DNA from: Bos javanicus
Taxonomy: Eukaryota; Chordata; Mammalia; Artiodactyla; Bovidae
Assembly: GCF_032452875.1 (NCBI RefSeq)
Contig: NC_083885.1
Coordinates: 60,644,425 to 60,708,424 of the forward strand
Reading direction: 5' to 3'
DNA length: 64,000 nucleotides
A model generated the notes under the pieces. That model saw only the letters and a program-made list of their open reading frames with translations. It was not told the origin of the DNA and searched no databases. The position numbers and the translations under genes were made by a program. Within the stretch, counting starts at the first letter, position 1; each line of letters opens with the position of its first letter. This document shows, one piece after another, positions 21,317 to 32,335 of this stretch.

Positions 21317-21574
21317 TGGAATTCAGTTCAGTTCAGACGCTGAGTCGTGTCTGACTCTTTTCGACCTCATGAATCGCAGCACGCCAGGCCTCCCTGTCCA
21401 TCACCAACTCCCGGAGTTCACTTAAACTCATGTCCATCGAGTCGGTGATGCCATCGAGCCATCTCATTGTCTGTTGTCCCCTTCTCCTCCTGCCCCCAAT
21501 CCCTCCTAGCATCAGTCTTTTCCAATGAGTCAGCTCTTGGCATCAGGTGGCCAAAGTATTGGAGTTTCAGGTTC
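21317..21574 (-). mobile_element. BovB 3' end fragment
   Basis: Antisense BovB tail (AGTTCAGTTCAGACGC) through CAAAGTATTGGAGTTTCAGG. It abuts the plus-strand BovB at 21575. Confidence 0.88.
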
Positions 21575-23705
21575 AAAATCCTGCACTCAATGTGCAGCAC
21601 ATTTGGGAAATTCAGCCCTGGCTACAGGACTGGAAAATATCAGTTTTGATTCAAATCTCAAAGAAAGGCAATGCCAAAGAATGGTCAAACTGAAGCACAG
21701 TTGTTGCACTCATCTCTCATGCCAGTAAAGTAGTGCTCGGAATTCTCCAAGCCAGGCTTCAATAGTATGTGAACCAGAACTTCCAGATGTTCAAGCTGGA
21801 TTTAGAAAAGGCAAAGGAACCAAAGGTCACATTGCCAACATCCCTTGGATCATAGAAAAAGAGAGTTCCAGAAAAACCTCTACTTCTGCTTCATTGACTA
21901 TGTTAAAGCATTTGTGTGGATCACAAGACAGTGTGGAAAATTCTTAAAGAGACGGGAAAGCCAGAACACCTTAGCAGTCTTCTGAAAAATTAGGATGCAG
22001 GTCAAGAAGCAACAGTTAGAGCTGGACATGGAACAGACTGGTTCCACATTTTGAAAGGAGTACATCAAGGCTGTATGTTCTCACATTGCTTATTTAACTT
22101 AAATGCAGTGTTCAGTTCAGTTCAGTTCAATCGCTCAGTCGTGTCCGACTCTTTGCAACCCCAGGAATCACAGGATGCCAGGCCTCCCTGTCCATCACCA
22201 ACTCCTGGAGTTCACTCAGACTCACGTCCATCGAGTCAGTGATGCCATCCATCCATCTCATCCTCTGTCGTCCCCTTCTCCTCCTGCTCCCAATCCCTCC
22301 TAGCATCAGAGTCTTTTCCAATGAGTCAACTCTTTGCATGAGGTGGCCAAAGTATTGGAGTTTCAGCTTTAGCATCAGTCTTTCCAAAGAAATCCCAGGG
22401 CTGATCTCCTTCAGAATGGACTGGTTGGATCTTCTTGCAGTCCAAGGGAGTCTCAAGAATCTTTTCCAACACCACAGTTCAAAAGCATCAATTCTTCAGT
22501 GCTCAGCCTTTTTCACAGTCCAACTCTCACATCCATACATGACCACAGGAAAAACCATAACCTTGACTAGCGGGACCTTTGTTGGCAAAGTAATGTCTCT
22601 GTTTTTGAATATGCTATCTAGGAGTAAGCGCTTTTAATTTCATGGCTGCAGTCACCATCTGCAGTGATTTTGGAGCCCTCCCAAATAAAGTCTGACACTG
22701 TTTCCACTGTTTCCCCATCTATTTCCCATGAAGTGATGGGACTGGATGCGATGATTTTAGTTTCCTGAATGTTGAGCTTTAAGCCAACTTTTTCACTCTC
22801 CTCTTTCACTTTCATCAAGAGGCTTTTAAATGCAGAGTACATCATGCTAAATGCACAGCTGGATGAGGCACAAACTGGAATCAAGATTGCTGGGAGAAAT
22901 ATCAATAACCTTAGATATGCAGATGACAGCACCCTTAGGGCAGAAAGTGAAGAGGAACTAAAGAATCTCTTGATGAAAGTCAAAGAGGAGAGTGAAAAAG
23001 CTGGCTTCAAACTCAACATTCAGTAAATGAAGATCATGAAACCCAGTCTCATCACTTCATAGGATGGACTTTAATAGATGGAGAAACAATGCAAACAGTG
23101 ACAGACTTTATTTTCTTGGGCTCCAAAATCACTAGAAATATTGGCTGCAGCCATGAAATTAAAAGGCGCTTGTTTCTTGGAAGAAAAGCCATAACCAACC
23201 TAGAGAGCATATTAAAACTTGAAGTCATTACTGTATTAACAAGGGTCTGTATAGTCAGAGCTATGGTGTTTCCAGAAGTCATGTATGGATGTGAGAGTTG
23301 GACCATAAAGAAAACTGAGCGCTGAAGAATTGATGCTTTTCAACTGTGGTGTTGGAGAAGACTCTCAAGAATCCCTTGGACAGCAAGGAGATCATAACAG
23401 TCAATCCTAAAGGAAATCAGTCCTGAATATTCATTGGAAAGACTGATACTGAAGCTGAAGCTCCAATAGTTTTGGCCATCTGATGCGAAGAACTGACTTA
23501 TTGGAAAAAGCCCTGATGGTGAGAAAGATTGAAGAGAGGAGGAGAAGGGGACGACAATGGATGAAAATGGTTGGATGGCATCACTGACTCAATGGACTCG
23601 AGTTTGAGCAAACACTGGAAGTTGGTGATGGACAGGGAAGCCTGGCATGGTGCAATCCATGGGGTTGCAGAGAGTTGGTCACAACTGAACTGAACTGAAC
23701 TAAGT
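21575..23705 (+). mobile_element. Old BovB copy, split by a younger BovB
   Basis: RT-region sequence runs from 21575 to 22108 and resumes at 22826 to the 3' tail at 23705 (CACAACTGAACTGAACTGAA). A MYGCESWTIKKTERR-like block is at 23281-23325 and a YADDSTLRAESEEEL block near 22917-22950. Many frameshifts and stops make it non-coding. It is interrupted by 22109-22825. Confidence 0.9.
22109..22825 (-). mobile_element. Younger BovB inserted into older BovB
   Basis: The antisense BovB 3' part runs from the (CAGTT)n-like tail at 22109 to TTTCATCAAGAGGCTT near 22825. TTAAATGCAG at 22099-22108 is repeated at 22826-22835, a clean 10-bp target-site duplication. Confidence 0.93.
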
Positions 23706-24224
23706 TCTAATTTTCACCTTTTTAATAAAAAGACTTTACATTTTTACAAATCTGTAACCTGTATTAGGCTCATTGCTACTTATGGTTCCATGAAAATACT
23801 CATCCTGGCATGAATTTTGATGTATATAAACGTGTGTTATAGACATTACTTTTATTTATTTTTATAATTTCACGTTATGTATGTTTTACCAAGATTTTTA
23901 AAAACTTTGATTCACTTGGTTTGTACAAAGGTGGGAAGATAGTTGCCATTATACTAACTCATTTGTTGAAAAAAAATCTTTTCACTACTGCTTTGTAATG
24001 CATATTTATCCTCCTTTCCACCATTGTACTGAACTTATCAATTCACATCCACCTATTTCTACTTTATTATCAAACTTTCATTTATTTTAACTAAATGGTA
24101 TGCTTTAATATTGTTTCCTGAATATTTTTACTCTTACCTTATCTTTACCCTGTGTGAACTTAAAAATCATCTTGTGTAGTTTAAAATATAATCATGGTAT
24201 CTTTACTGATATTACACTCATTTG
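23706..24224. other. AT-rich spacer
   Basis: No gene or recognised repeat. Confidence 0.4.
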
Positions 24225-24300
24225 TTCCTTACCCAGGGATTGAACAGTCCTCTCCTGTTTGGCAGGTGGAATCTTTACCACTGAACCATCAGGGCATGAC
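24225..24300 (-). mobile_element. Bov-tA fragment
   Basis: CCCAGGGATTGAACAGTCCT and GAATCTTTACCACTGAACCA are the tRNA-derived part in antisense. Confidence 0.6.
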
Positions 24301-24521
24301 TTTTAAATCCTCATTGATATTCCTTTAAGTGTTTTCACTGTTACACATTCAAATATCAGACACTTGTTTTACAGAAAGAAATGTAAATAATTCTTTTTCA
24401 GTGGCATCTAAGGTAAATGAAGAATACTTAAGAGTATCAATTCCAGTTGATATGGTACAGAGTTCTGCCTCATTTTCTCATGCAGGATTCTCTGGCTCAG
24501 AAGATTATTAGATTTGACAGA

Positions 24522-25020
24522 ATGGCCTCCAAGGATTTGGCAATAGGAGTGATCTTTTTATTGCAGACTACGGCAGGGATTATGGGGAATTTCTGTCTTG
24601 TTTACCATTTTCGCTCCCTTTATTTTGCAGGAGGCAAATGTCGGCCCACAGACTGGATTCTCAAGCACGTGACTCTAGCCAAACTCTTAGTTGTTCATTT
24701 GAAAGGAATTCCTGAAACACTGGCAGCCTTGGATGCACACTTGCTTTTCATGTTCCAAGAGTCGGCAGAGATGTGTCCATTGGCACCATCTTCCTCTTGA
24801 GTGCCTTTCAGGTGATCATCATTCCCAGTGACTCCAGGTGGGCAGAGCTTAAGAGAAAAGCTCCCAAATATGTGGGTACCTTCAGTATCCTCTGCTGGAT
24901 CTTCAGCATGATTCTCAGTATTTTGGTTCCATTTTAAATGACTGCCAAGTGGAATGACACAATCAACCCAGAGAATATAGATCATGGCTACTGTTATTTG
25001 TGGCGTGCTGCCCCAAGGCC
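24522..25020 (+). pseudogene. Vomeronasal type-1 receptor (V1R) pseudogene
   Basis: It starts ATG-GCC-TCC-AAG-GAT (MASKDLAIGVIFLLQT), then TM1 GIMGNFCLVYHF and the TM2 region DWILKHVTLAKLLVV, all typical of V1R pheromone receptors (G-protein-coupled, vomeronasal neurons). Lesions are clear. About ten codons before the TM3 cysteine are missing, where LAALDAH runs straight into LLFMF. A frameshift lies near 24758, after which VGRDVSIGTIFLLSAFQV and SRWAELKRKAPKYVG continue in another frame. An in-frame TAA is at 24935-24937. Homology fades near 25015 (last block NPENIDHGYCYLWR), where an LTR begins, so TM5-TM7 are gone. The gene is dead. V1R genes next to KZFP clusters are known on human 19q13.4. 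Confidence 0.9.
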
Positions 25021-25025
25021 ACAGA

Positions 25026-25396
25026 TGTGAAGCCTTGCACCAAGAACACAGAAGCACACACAGCTCAGAATCAAGGACACTTTCAAAGCTGACTAAGCCC
25101 CTCTGTAGGCTTCCCGACTCCCAATGGGGCAAAGATGCCCACTCCAGTAAGCACCCTATAGTGCCCCAACCAATCACCTAACATCAACCATCCAGCAGCA
25201 ATTTTGCTTTGAGGCTGTAAAAATTGGCTTTTAGCCCATGGAAACTGTCAGCATCCCCTGGTCTGTGCAGATGTGGGCCCACTGCACTCGCAGTGCCTGC
25301 TTTATCTCTGCCCTTTGTTTTTAATAAACTCACTCTTTTCTAAAATGGCCTGTGTCTGGAAATCCTTTTTGAACCCGCATTCAGACTGCCTCAACA
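25026..25396 (+). mobile_element. Candidate ERV solo LTR
   Basis: Starts TGTGAAGCC and ends CTCAACA. It contains a CCAATCA box (about 25168), a poly(A) signal AATAAA (25323-25328) and a following CTCACTCTTTTC stretch, in LTR order. It terminates V1R homology. No target duplication found, so the ends are approximate. Confidence 0.55.
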
Positions 25397-25612
25397 CTTA
25401 TGGCTGATTGACAGTGTTGTACAGCAGAAAGGAACACAGCACTGTAACAATGTAGAAGGGTGGGATGGGGAGGGACGTGGGAGGGAGGCTCAGAAGGGAG
25501 GGGACACGGGTGTACCTATGTCTCATTCTTGTTCATGTTTGACAGAAAACAACAAAATTCTGTAAAGCAAGTATCCTTAATTGAAAAAATTTTTAAAGTT
25601 TAAAAAACTCAA
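25397..25612 (+). mobile_element. L1 3' UTR fragment
   Basis: The G-rich GGGATGGGGAGGGACGTGGG, then ACCTATGTCTCATTC, AACAAAATTCTGTAAAGCAA and an A-rich end are characteristic of the artiodactyl L1 3' end. Confidence 0.78.
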
Positions 25613-25669
25613 AACCAAAAAAATACACATTTCAAAAGAAAAAAAAATAATTCCATTGTTACAAAAAAA

Positions 25670-25915
25670 TAGTAAAACAATTGCCCAGTGGATACAAATC
25701 TGTCAGCAAGTGCAGGGGATATGGGGTTGAACCCTGCCCCAGGAATATTCCACATGCTGCAGGGCAACTTAGCCTGTGCACCACAACTACTGAGCCTGTG
25801 TGCTGCAACTACTGACACCTAGAGCCGCGCTTCACAGAGGAAGCCACCGCAATGAGAAGCCCATGCACCACACCTAGAGGTAGCCTGCACACAGCAACAG
25901 ACAAAGTTTTTTTTA
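25670..25915 (+). mobile_element. CHR-type SINE
   Basis: TTGCCCAGTGGATACAAATC, GTTGAACCCTGCCCCAGG and AGAAGCCCATGCACCACA are in the order of the long CHR subtype. Confidence 0.7.
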
Positions 25916-25921
25916 ATGTTT

Positions 25922-26228
25922 AAAATATCAGGGACAAAAATAACTCAATCAAAATTTGGACCAAGGCCTCATATCTCCAAAGAAGATATTTCGATGGGCA
26001 AGAGGCAAATGAAAGACACTCAGCATCAGTAATTATTAAGAAATGGAAAACAAAACTACAATGAGGTATCTCATTGTAGTCAGAATAACCATTATCAAAA
26101 TGCCCACTAATGATATAATAAAGGCTGAAGAGGCTATAGAGATCAGGGAACCTCCTACAGGACTGAAGGGAATGGAAGCTGGTGCAGCCGCTAGGGAGGA
26201 CAGTGTGGAAATTCCTTAACAAACGCAA
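25922..26228 (+). mobile_element. L1 ORF2 C-terminal fragment
   Basis: AAAACTACAATGAGGTATCT, GTCAGAATAACCATTATCAA and the GGAATGGAAGCTGGTGCAGC-like segment are standard L1 ORF2 3' sequence. Degenerate. Confidence 0.75.
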
Positions 26229-27034
26229 CCTCCTGACATGTAAGGAAATAAATTCCATGAAAAGTCGACAAAACAGATTAGTTGCCAAATCTGTAAGTTC
26301 TTGGTAAATCATCTGCAATGCTGAAATTCTCCCTTTTGACCTATCATTCCCAAATTCTTTAAATAAATATGCACTAAAACACCTACACTTGCACATTCTC
26401 TAGTAGTTCACTGCTAACGTATGTACCTTCAGATATTTATATATATTGCATTCAATGTATGTCAAAGGCATGAGAAAACGGTTCCTTTAAGCCCAGATGA
26501 GAGACGTGCTGAGAATTTTACATGGGGTAAAATTTTATGAATCTTGGTTCAGAATTTTGCAATCACTCTTTTTAATTATTCTTCCTGTGACTTTGTTAAA
26601 TTTTCATTTGCTAAAATGATCCCGTGTAAAATCTTAGTTCAACAGAAGAAAACAGGAAAATTGAAGCCAGTGAGTTTGTGAGAGAATTCATAGCAAGCAT
26701 TGAGGGACGTTGTGGGAGGTCAAGGCTAGAAACAGGCACAGAAAGTGCTAGTACGTGGGGTTCAGGCTTATAAGTGACCTTGGGTGAAGTGCTCTGGGCT
26801 CCAAAGACTGAAGGTGGATTGGTCCCAGACCAAGACGCGCAGGATTCTGGTGAGCTCTGTGAGGGTGTCATTGAAGGGAACCTTTGAAGTAGACCCTGGG
26901 GTTGAGTAAGACTGCTGATCACAGTCTTAACACTTCATTCATTACAACCAATGGAGACACTAGAAACCATTCACTTTTATTAATAACCATGTATTAATGT
27001 CACACAAGGTTGAAATCAAACATTTTACAATCCA
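26229..27034. other. 3' flank of KZFP beta; relic of an unidentified frame
   Basis: 26600-26930 is the paralog of 47330-48160 minus the LTR. On the minus strand 26611-26922 there is a 103-codon proline/serine-rich open frame (MISSLTQPQGLLQR at its start). It is not open in the 47-kb paralog and I cannot assign it. Confidence 0.45.
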
Positions 27035-27041
27035 CAGTATG

Positions 27042-27291
27042 CTGCTGCTGCTAAGTTGCTTCAGTTGCGTCCGACTCGGTGACCCCATAGACGGCAGCAA
27101 ACCAGGCTCCGCCATCCCTGGAATTCTCCAGGAAAGAACACTGGAGTGGGTTGCCAATTCCTTCTCCAATACGTGAAAGTGAAAAGTGAAAGTGAAGTCG
27201 TTCAGTCGCAACCCCATGGACTGCAGCCCACCAGGCTCCTCCGTCCATGGGATTTTCCAGGCAAGAGTACTGGGGTGGGGTGCCATTGCCG
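27042..27291 (-). mobile_element. Bov-A2 SINE with empty paralogous site
   Basis: Antisense two-unit Bov-A2 starting CTGCTGCTGCTAAGTTGC. CAGTATG at 27035-27041 is repeated at 27292-27298. The paralog at 48631-48645 reads CCACAGTATGATCC with no insert. Confidence 0.95.
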
Positions 27292-27298
27292 CAGTATG

Positions 27299-27617
27299 AT
27301 CCATGATCAAATCAGATTAAAAGTACAGAGAAAGATACTCATTTTCTGATAAAAGGATGTGAGGATCATTATGTTTTTGACTTACAAAACAAAGCCTAGG
27401 AAACACTTAGTAAACAAGAAATACACTAATTACATGCCTTTTTTGAAAGGGTTCTAATACATTTCTAGGTTATTACAGATGCTGTCTTTATTTCAACATT
27501 GTCAAGTAATATACTTCACTTATGCTGATATTATAAAGATATATCAATATTGTAGTGAACTGTGATTGTGTTCTTACAATTCAAGTGATATAACTATTGA
27601 AAATTTAGAACCGACTT
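27299..27617. other. 3' flank of KZFP beta
   Basis: No gene; matches 48640-48955. Confidence 0.5.
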
Positions 27618-27772
27618 TTGGAGAAGTTCCCTGGTGGTCCAGTGGCTAAGACTCTGCATTCCCAATGTGGGGGTCTGGGTTCAATCCCTGGTCAGGGAAC
27701 TAGATCCCACATGCTGCAACTAAGATCTGATGCAGCCAAATAAATAAATATTTAAAAAAAAAAAAAAAAGAA
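27618..27772 (+). mobile_element. CHR-type SINE with empty paralogous site
   Basis: TTCCCTGGTGGTCCAGTGGC to a 16-A tail. It is flanked by AGAACCGACTT (27606-27616) and AGAACCATCTT (27769-27779). The paralog near 48946 reads AACAACCAACTTCTG without an insert. Confidence 0.85.
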
Positions 27773-28403
27773 CCATCTTCTGCCTTACTTTAATACATTG
27801 GAAGATTACATGATCACTTACATTAGGGCAACCTCACAGGATACTTCATATCAATGACAAACACCTCCATTTAGATGTTCATTGTACATTTTACGTTAAG
27901 GTATCCTTCATCTTCTAATGGAGAATAGATAGAGATAGTTGCAACACAAAATAAAAAGGATAATCTTTGAAGCTTAAACCGTCAAAAACCTGTTTTCATT
28001 CACACTAGAAACAAAGCATAGTATGGATTATTTGAGCATTGAATTACATTCATTTTGCTTTTCAACTAATCTCAAATCAAGTCATTGTAAACAAAGACAC
28101 ATTGCTAATAAGTGTAGCTTTCTAACAATCAACCTTCATCTCATGATCCTAGCTAAAATATCCATTTTTTATGTTTTTAAACGATGGATTGCTCTCTATA
28201 CAGTAATTCTCCTACTAGAGAAAATTAAGAAAAAAAAAAAAAGATGATTGATGAAATACTTTTTAGTATGCAGTCTCTGATATTTATTTCAATTTGATTT
28301 TTAATTAGTTTTCTACATATTTGTTACATTTCCATAGGTTTCTTGTATAAACTCTTGTTTTCTGATGTATATATAGGGCAAACGCCTTCCATCACTTGTA
28401 TCA
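27773..28403. other. 3' UTR-like flank of KZFP beta
   Basis: Matches 48955-49568. A-rich run at 28220-28241. No gene. Confidence 0.5.
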
Positions 28404-30377
28404 TCACTCTGCAGCATGTGTTCTGAGATGTTTAGTGAGATGACCACCATGACTAAAGGCTTTGCCACATTCTGTACATTTATAAGGTTTCTCTCCAGCA
28501 TGAACTTGCAAATGTGTAGTAAGAATTGAGTTCCGATTAAAGGCTTTGCCACATTCAGTGCATTTATACGGTCTCTCCCCAGTATGGATTCGCTGATGTT
28601 TAGTAAGATGAGAACTGTTAATAAAGGCCTTGCCACATTCCATACATTTATAACGTCTGTCCCCCATATGAATTTGGTGATGTTGAGTAAGACTTGAACT
28701 TGTAATAAAGGTTTTGCCACATTCTTTACATTTGTATCATTTATCCCCAGTATGGATTTGATGATGTGCAGCTAAAGTTGAACTCCGAGTAAAGGTTTGC
28801 ATCTGTACAATGATAAGGTCTCTCGCCACTATGAATTCGCTGATGTCAAGTGAGATGTGAGCAACGGAAAAAGGCTTTGTCAAATTCTTTACATTTATAA
28901 GGTCTCTCCCCAGTATAAATTCGCTGATGTCCAGTAAGAAGTGAGAGACGATTAAAGGCTTTGTCACATTCTTTACATTTATAAGGTTTCTCTCCAGTAT
29001 GCATTCGCTGATGTTGAGTAAGACCTGAGTTCTGATTAAAGGCTTTGCCACATTGTGTACATTTATAAGGTCTCTCCCCAGTATGAATTCGCTGACGTTG
29101 GGTAAGATGTGAGCAACATATAAAGGCTTTGCCACATTCTGTACGTTTATAAGGTTTCTCTGCAGTATACATTTGCTGATGTTGAGAAAGTGTTGAGTTG
29201 TGATTAAAGGCTTTGCAAATAAATCTGTATATTTGTAAGGTTTCTCTCCAGTATGAATTCACTGATGTTGAGTAAGATGTGAGCGAAAGATAAATGTTTT
29301 CCTACATTCTGTACATGGGAAAGGTTTCCTTCCTGTATGAATTTTCCTATGTCTACTTCTATCGGATGAGTTACAAAGACTTTCCCACATATCTTACACT
29401 TGTTTTCTTTCTGTGAATTCTGAATAGTCTGCTGTTGAACAAGTTCTGTAGACTGATTAGAAATTTTACCATATTCACTACAATTGTAAGTCTTCTCTCC
29501 AGTATGAGTGCTCTTATATAGAGAAAGACCTGACATCTGATAAAAGATATTTCTACATTTATTAATTTTAGAATCCTTGTTTGAAGATTCAGGTCCCTGA
29601 TGTTTCATAAGGTTTGAGTCTCCTTCAACCTTATACACAGTTTTATTGCCTGAATACGCTCTCACTCCATCATAAATACTCTTGCAATTATTGGGGCTGA
29701 CGCTCTTACAGAAGTGTTGACTCATTTTATTATACACGGAAAGTTCTTCCATATTAACCATATCATGGGATGTATTAAACAATGATGGTTGGATTACATC
29801 TCTTCCATTATCATCAACATTATACATTTTGCATGGGGAAAAAATATCTGTTGGTGGAAGAATAATGACCCCCTGCTCACAGATCCCTCAAGTTAATTAT
29901 ATTGTGAGTTTTCCCCCTCATTTTTAAAATTCCGGTGTTCAGACACGCTTGGGTGATTTTTTAATATGTTACATTGAGTATTGTTGGAATGAGTATTTGT
30001 AGTAGAGACTAGATTACCTTCCGGGCTTTCCACGTTTCCTTTCAGAGAACATGTATGTTTCAAAAAATGATGGAAATCTTTTCTTAAAAACTTACAGTTC
30101 TCATCAGATGTTGAAGACTGAAGTTGGCATTTTCCCCAATTTGACTTGCATTGCTCATTTCTTTTTGCAGTGATGTGTACCTTATGTTAACTGTCTCAGT
30201 TTCTTTATGTCCATATAAACATCCTCTCTGTCTTTCATATGTCCTCATATGTTCCCAGTCATTCATTAAATGTTCTGAGGTGAAATCTTTCATATTTTCC
30301 TAGGTTTGCTTTTGGAAATACATCTTCTAACCCTGGATTCTTTAGCATCAAATCCTGGGTATCTTGAGGAGACAGAG
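28404..30377 (-). pseudogene. KZFP finger exon pseudogene, unit beta
   Basis: Paralog of the intact exon at 49569-51388, riddled with lesions. The splice acceptor TTTCAG is TTTCAA at 30378-30380, and the first ATG codon has become CTG. Frame is broken several times between 29830 and 30370. Another frameshift follows CKICGKVF (about 29370-29385), so the fingers are first lost and then regained near 29262. One finger reads CKEF instead of CKEC (about 28892-28903). Frame shifts again near 28798 (CTDANLY instead of CTECGKAF). A TGA replaces an arginine or proline codon after HTGDK at about 28737. The last fingers (28404-28667, for example KCMECGKAFINSSHLTKH) are still clean. With KRAB-B missing and KRAB-A cut to a stub, this unit cannot make a KRAB-ZNF protein. 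Confidence 0.92.
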
Positions 30378-30484
30378 TTGAAAGATATCAAATAACAAGT
30401 TACTTTACCTACTATTCTCAGTGAATATCCTTAAAGATTTAAAGAAAAGTGATGACTCCTTTGCTTGTTTAAAAATAAAAAACA

Positions 30485-32200
30485 GACAGAAGGATCAAGA
30501 TGCCAGAGGATCAGGCAGAGATGGGAGTTCATCTCTCTCCACAAACACAACAAGAATACATCAGAAATGGAAGAATTTTCACAGAGCCCCTGGTGAACAC
30601 AAGCAGAGGGCCTTGGACAATGAAAAGGTCAAGAAAGATTTCTGTGTTGACAGATAAGACAAGAAAAAGAAGGAAAAGTAACAGGAGAGGAATTGCAGTG
30701 GGACCTGAACCTTGGGGCGATCTGAAGAGAGGTCAGGTCTCCATATCCAGGAAAGGCCCTCACTGGGGGAGCCCAGTTGAGACAGAAGAGGAGCCTCATT
30801 CTCTGTGGAAAGAGAACACGCCAACAGTCTGTGGCAGCAGCACAGAGTGAGACGTGTACACAGGGTACTGACCCCTGCCCTGCCCACCCAGCCTGAGAGG
30901 GTGTCCACCACTGCAGACAAGGGCTGGGTGCTGGAATGTGGGGTCTAGAGAGCAGACCCAGGCAGAGGACTGCTGTGGGCTGTGAGAGGACATCCTGCAG
31001 GAAAGGCAGGGAGGGAGGAGCTCTATAAACGGGGATGTTGTGGCAGAAGCCTGAACCACCATACAGCATAGCACCATTGCTGACTGATGACCAAAGAAGA
31101 AGCCCACCACAGCCCCTCTCCCTCTGTGCTGGCCCCTGCCTTGCCAGCATCCAGGAAGGGCCACCACCCGGGTGGGCTCTATTGAGCCCCAGCCCCAGCC
31201 TCCCCCCACACACCTCCTCCACCATCAGCAGACTCCTGTGCTCTGTGGAAGCCTCTGGAGCAGACACCTGTGGGTCGGCCACATGCACAGATGGAGCTGA
31301 AAGCACAGCTAGCCCCAGGGTTAAGGAAGAGAAGCTGAAATCTCTCTTCACAGCTGCACAAACAATGCTTTTACACCCACAACTGGCTTTGTAACCTCAG
31401 CCCCTTAAGAGCATTTGAATGGAAAAGCAGACCCCATCCCCCTCACCCAGTCACAACAGGTGTAGCTTTAGCAGCTGTAGACTTTGTGGGCTCTTACATG
31501 AGGGGAATGGGCCAGGCCAGATCCTGAGCTGCCCCCACAGCACCACATCGGGTCCAGCTCCATGATGAATGCGATCCTGGCCCCTGATTTCAGTGGATCT
31601 ATGCTGGTGACCTGGTGAAAACAACATCTGAGAGACCCCAGGGCCATGTGCTGGCATACACAGGGTTAAGGTGGGGTCAGAAGCAATGTCAACACAGGGT
31701 CACATGAGACTCACACAATGTGCAAAAGGTGACACACAGAGCACAACCTAGAGGTGAACATCCTCAGAGGAGCAATACTCAGTGGTTTCTCTCCCAGTGG
31801 GTGTGCTCCAATCCCACCTGCCTCAACCATAGATCAGAAACAAAGTGAAGAAACAGATCTGGGGACTCTATTCCACCAACCAGGGAGCAGACTCCGCCCC
31901 TAATAGGGCAGGGATAACCAGAGAGCAATGGGAAACTCCCTTCAATATCCAGGGAAGACTCGGGTCACAATAACAGCAATCACACCCCCTATTAAGGGGA
32001 TAAGGACACAAGCCTGTGGAGCAACCTCACACTCCAGGGAACAGACACCAGAAGGAAAAACTAGGATTCTGCAGCTTTCATTACACAGAACACAAACACA
32101 GAAAATTGCACAAAATGATCATACAGAGAAATATGCTGTGGAGGAAGGAACAAGATAAAAGCCTATAAGAACCAATAAATGAAGAGGGGATATTAGTCAG
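30485..32200 (+). mobile_element. L1 5' UTR, unit beta
   Basis: Starts AAGATGCCAGAGGATCAGGC and continues CTCACTGGGGGAGCCCAGTTG and GTACACAGGGTACTGACCC. It lies antisense to the KZFP, directly upstream of the finger exon, exactly as at 51490-53210 in gamma. No L1 ORF1 follows. Open frames such as 30629-31351 are compositional and not called genes. Confidence 0.7.
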
Positions 32201-32221
32201 TATAATGATTAATTTCCACCT

Positions 32222-32335
32222 TCAATTCAATTTAGTTGCTCAGTCATGTCCAACTGTTTGCGACCCTGTGGATGGCAGCATGCCAGGCTTCCCTGTCCAT
32301 CACCAACTCCCAGACCTTGCTCAAATATATCATAA
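32222..32335 (-). mobile_element. BovB 3' end fragment
   Basis: AATTTAGTTGCTCAGTCATG and CAGGCTTCCCTGTCCATCAC mark an antisense BovB tail; truncated. Confidence 0.7.

Larger units (their letters stand above)
26600..32200. repeat. KZFP finger-exon duplication unit, beta copy
   Basis: Collinear with 47330-53210: 3' flank, finger exon, L1 5' UTR. The beta copy has a Bov-A2 and a CHR SINE not found in gamma; gamma has an LTR not found here. Confidence 0.9.

Noticed and set aside
24695..25177. 160-codon minus-strand frame over the V1R region
   Set aside because: Antisense shadow of the V1R pseudogene running into an LTR.
25920..26396. 158-codon minus-strand frame
   Set aside because: Antisense of an L1 ORF2 fragment.
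28313..28720. 135-codon frame overlapping the beta finger exon
   Set aside because: An out-of-phase shadow of C2H2 repeats (the AKPL...LLNI...FIL pattern is the finger repeat read in another frame).
30629..31394. 240-codon minus-strand frame and overlapping frames at 30.6-31.4 kb
   Set aside because: GC-rich L1 5' UTR sequence. The gamma paralog (51.5-52.4 kb) has different frames, so this is compositional.
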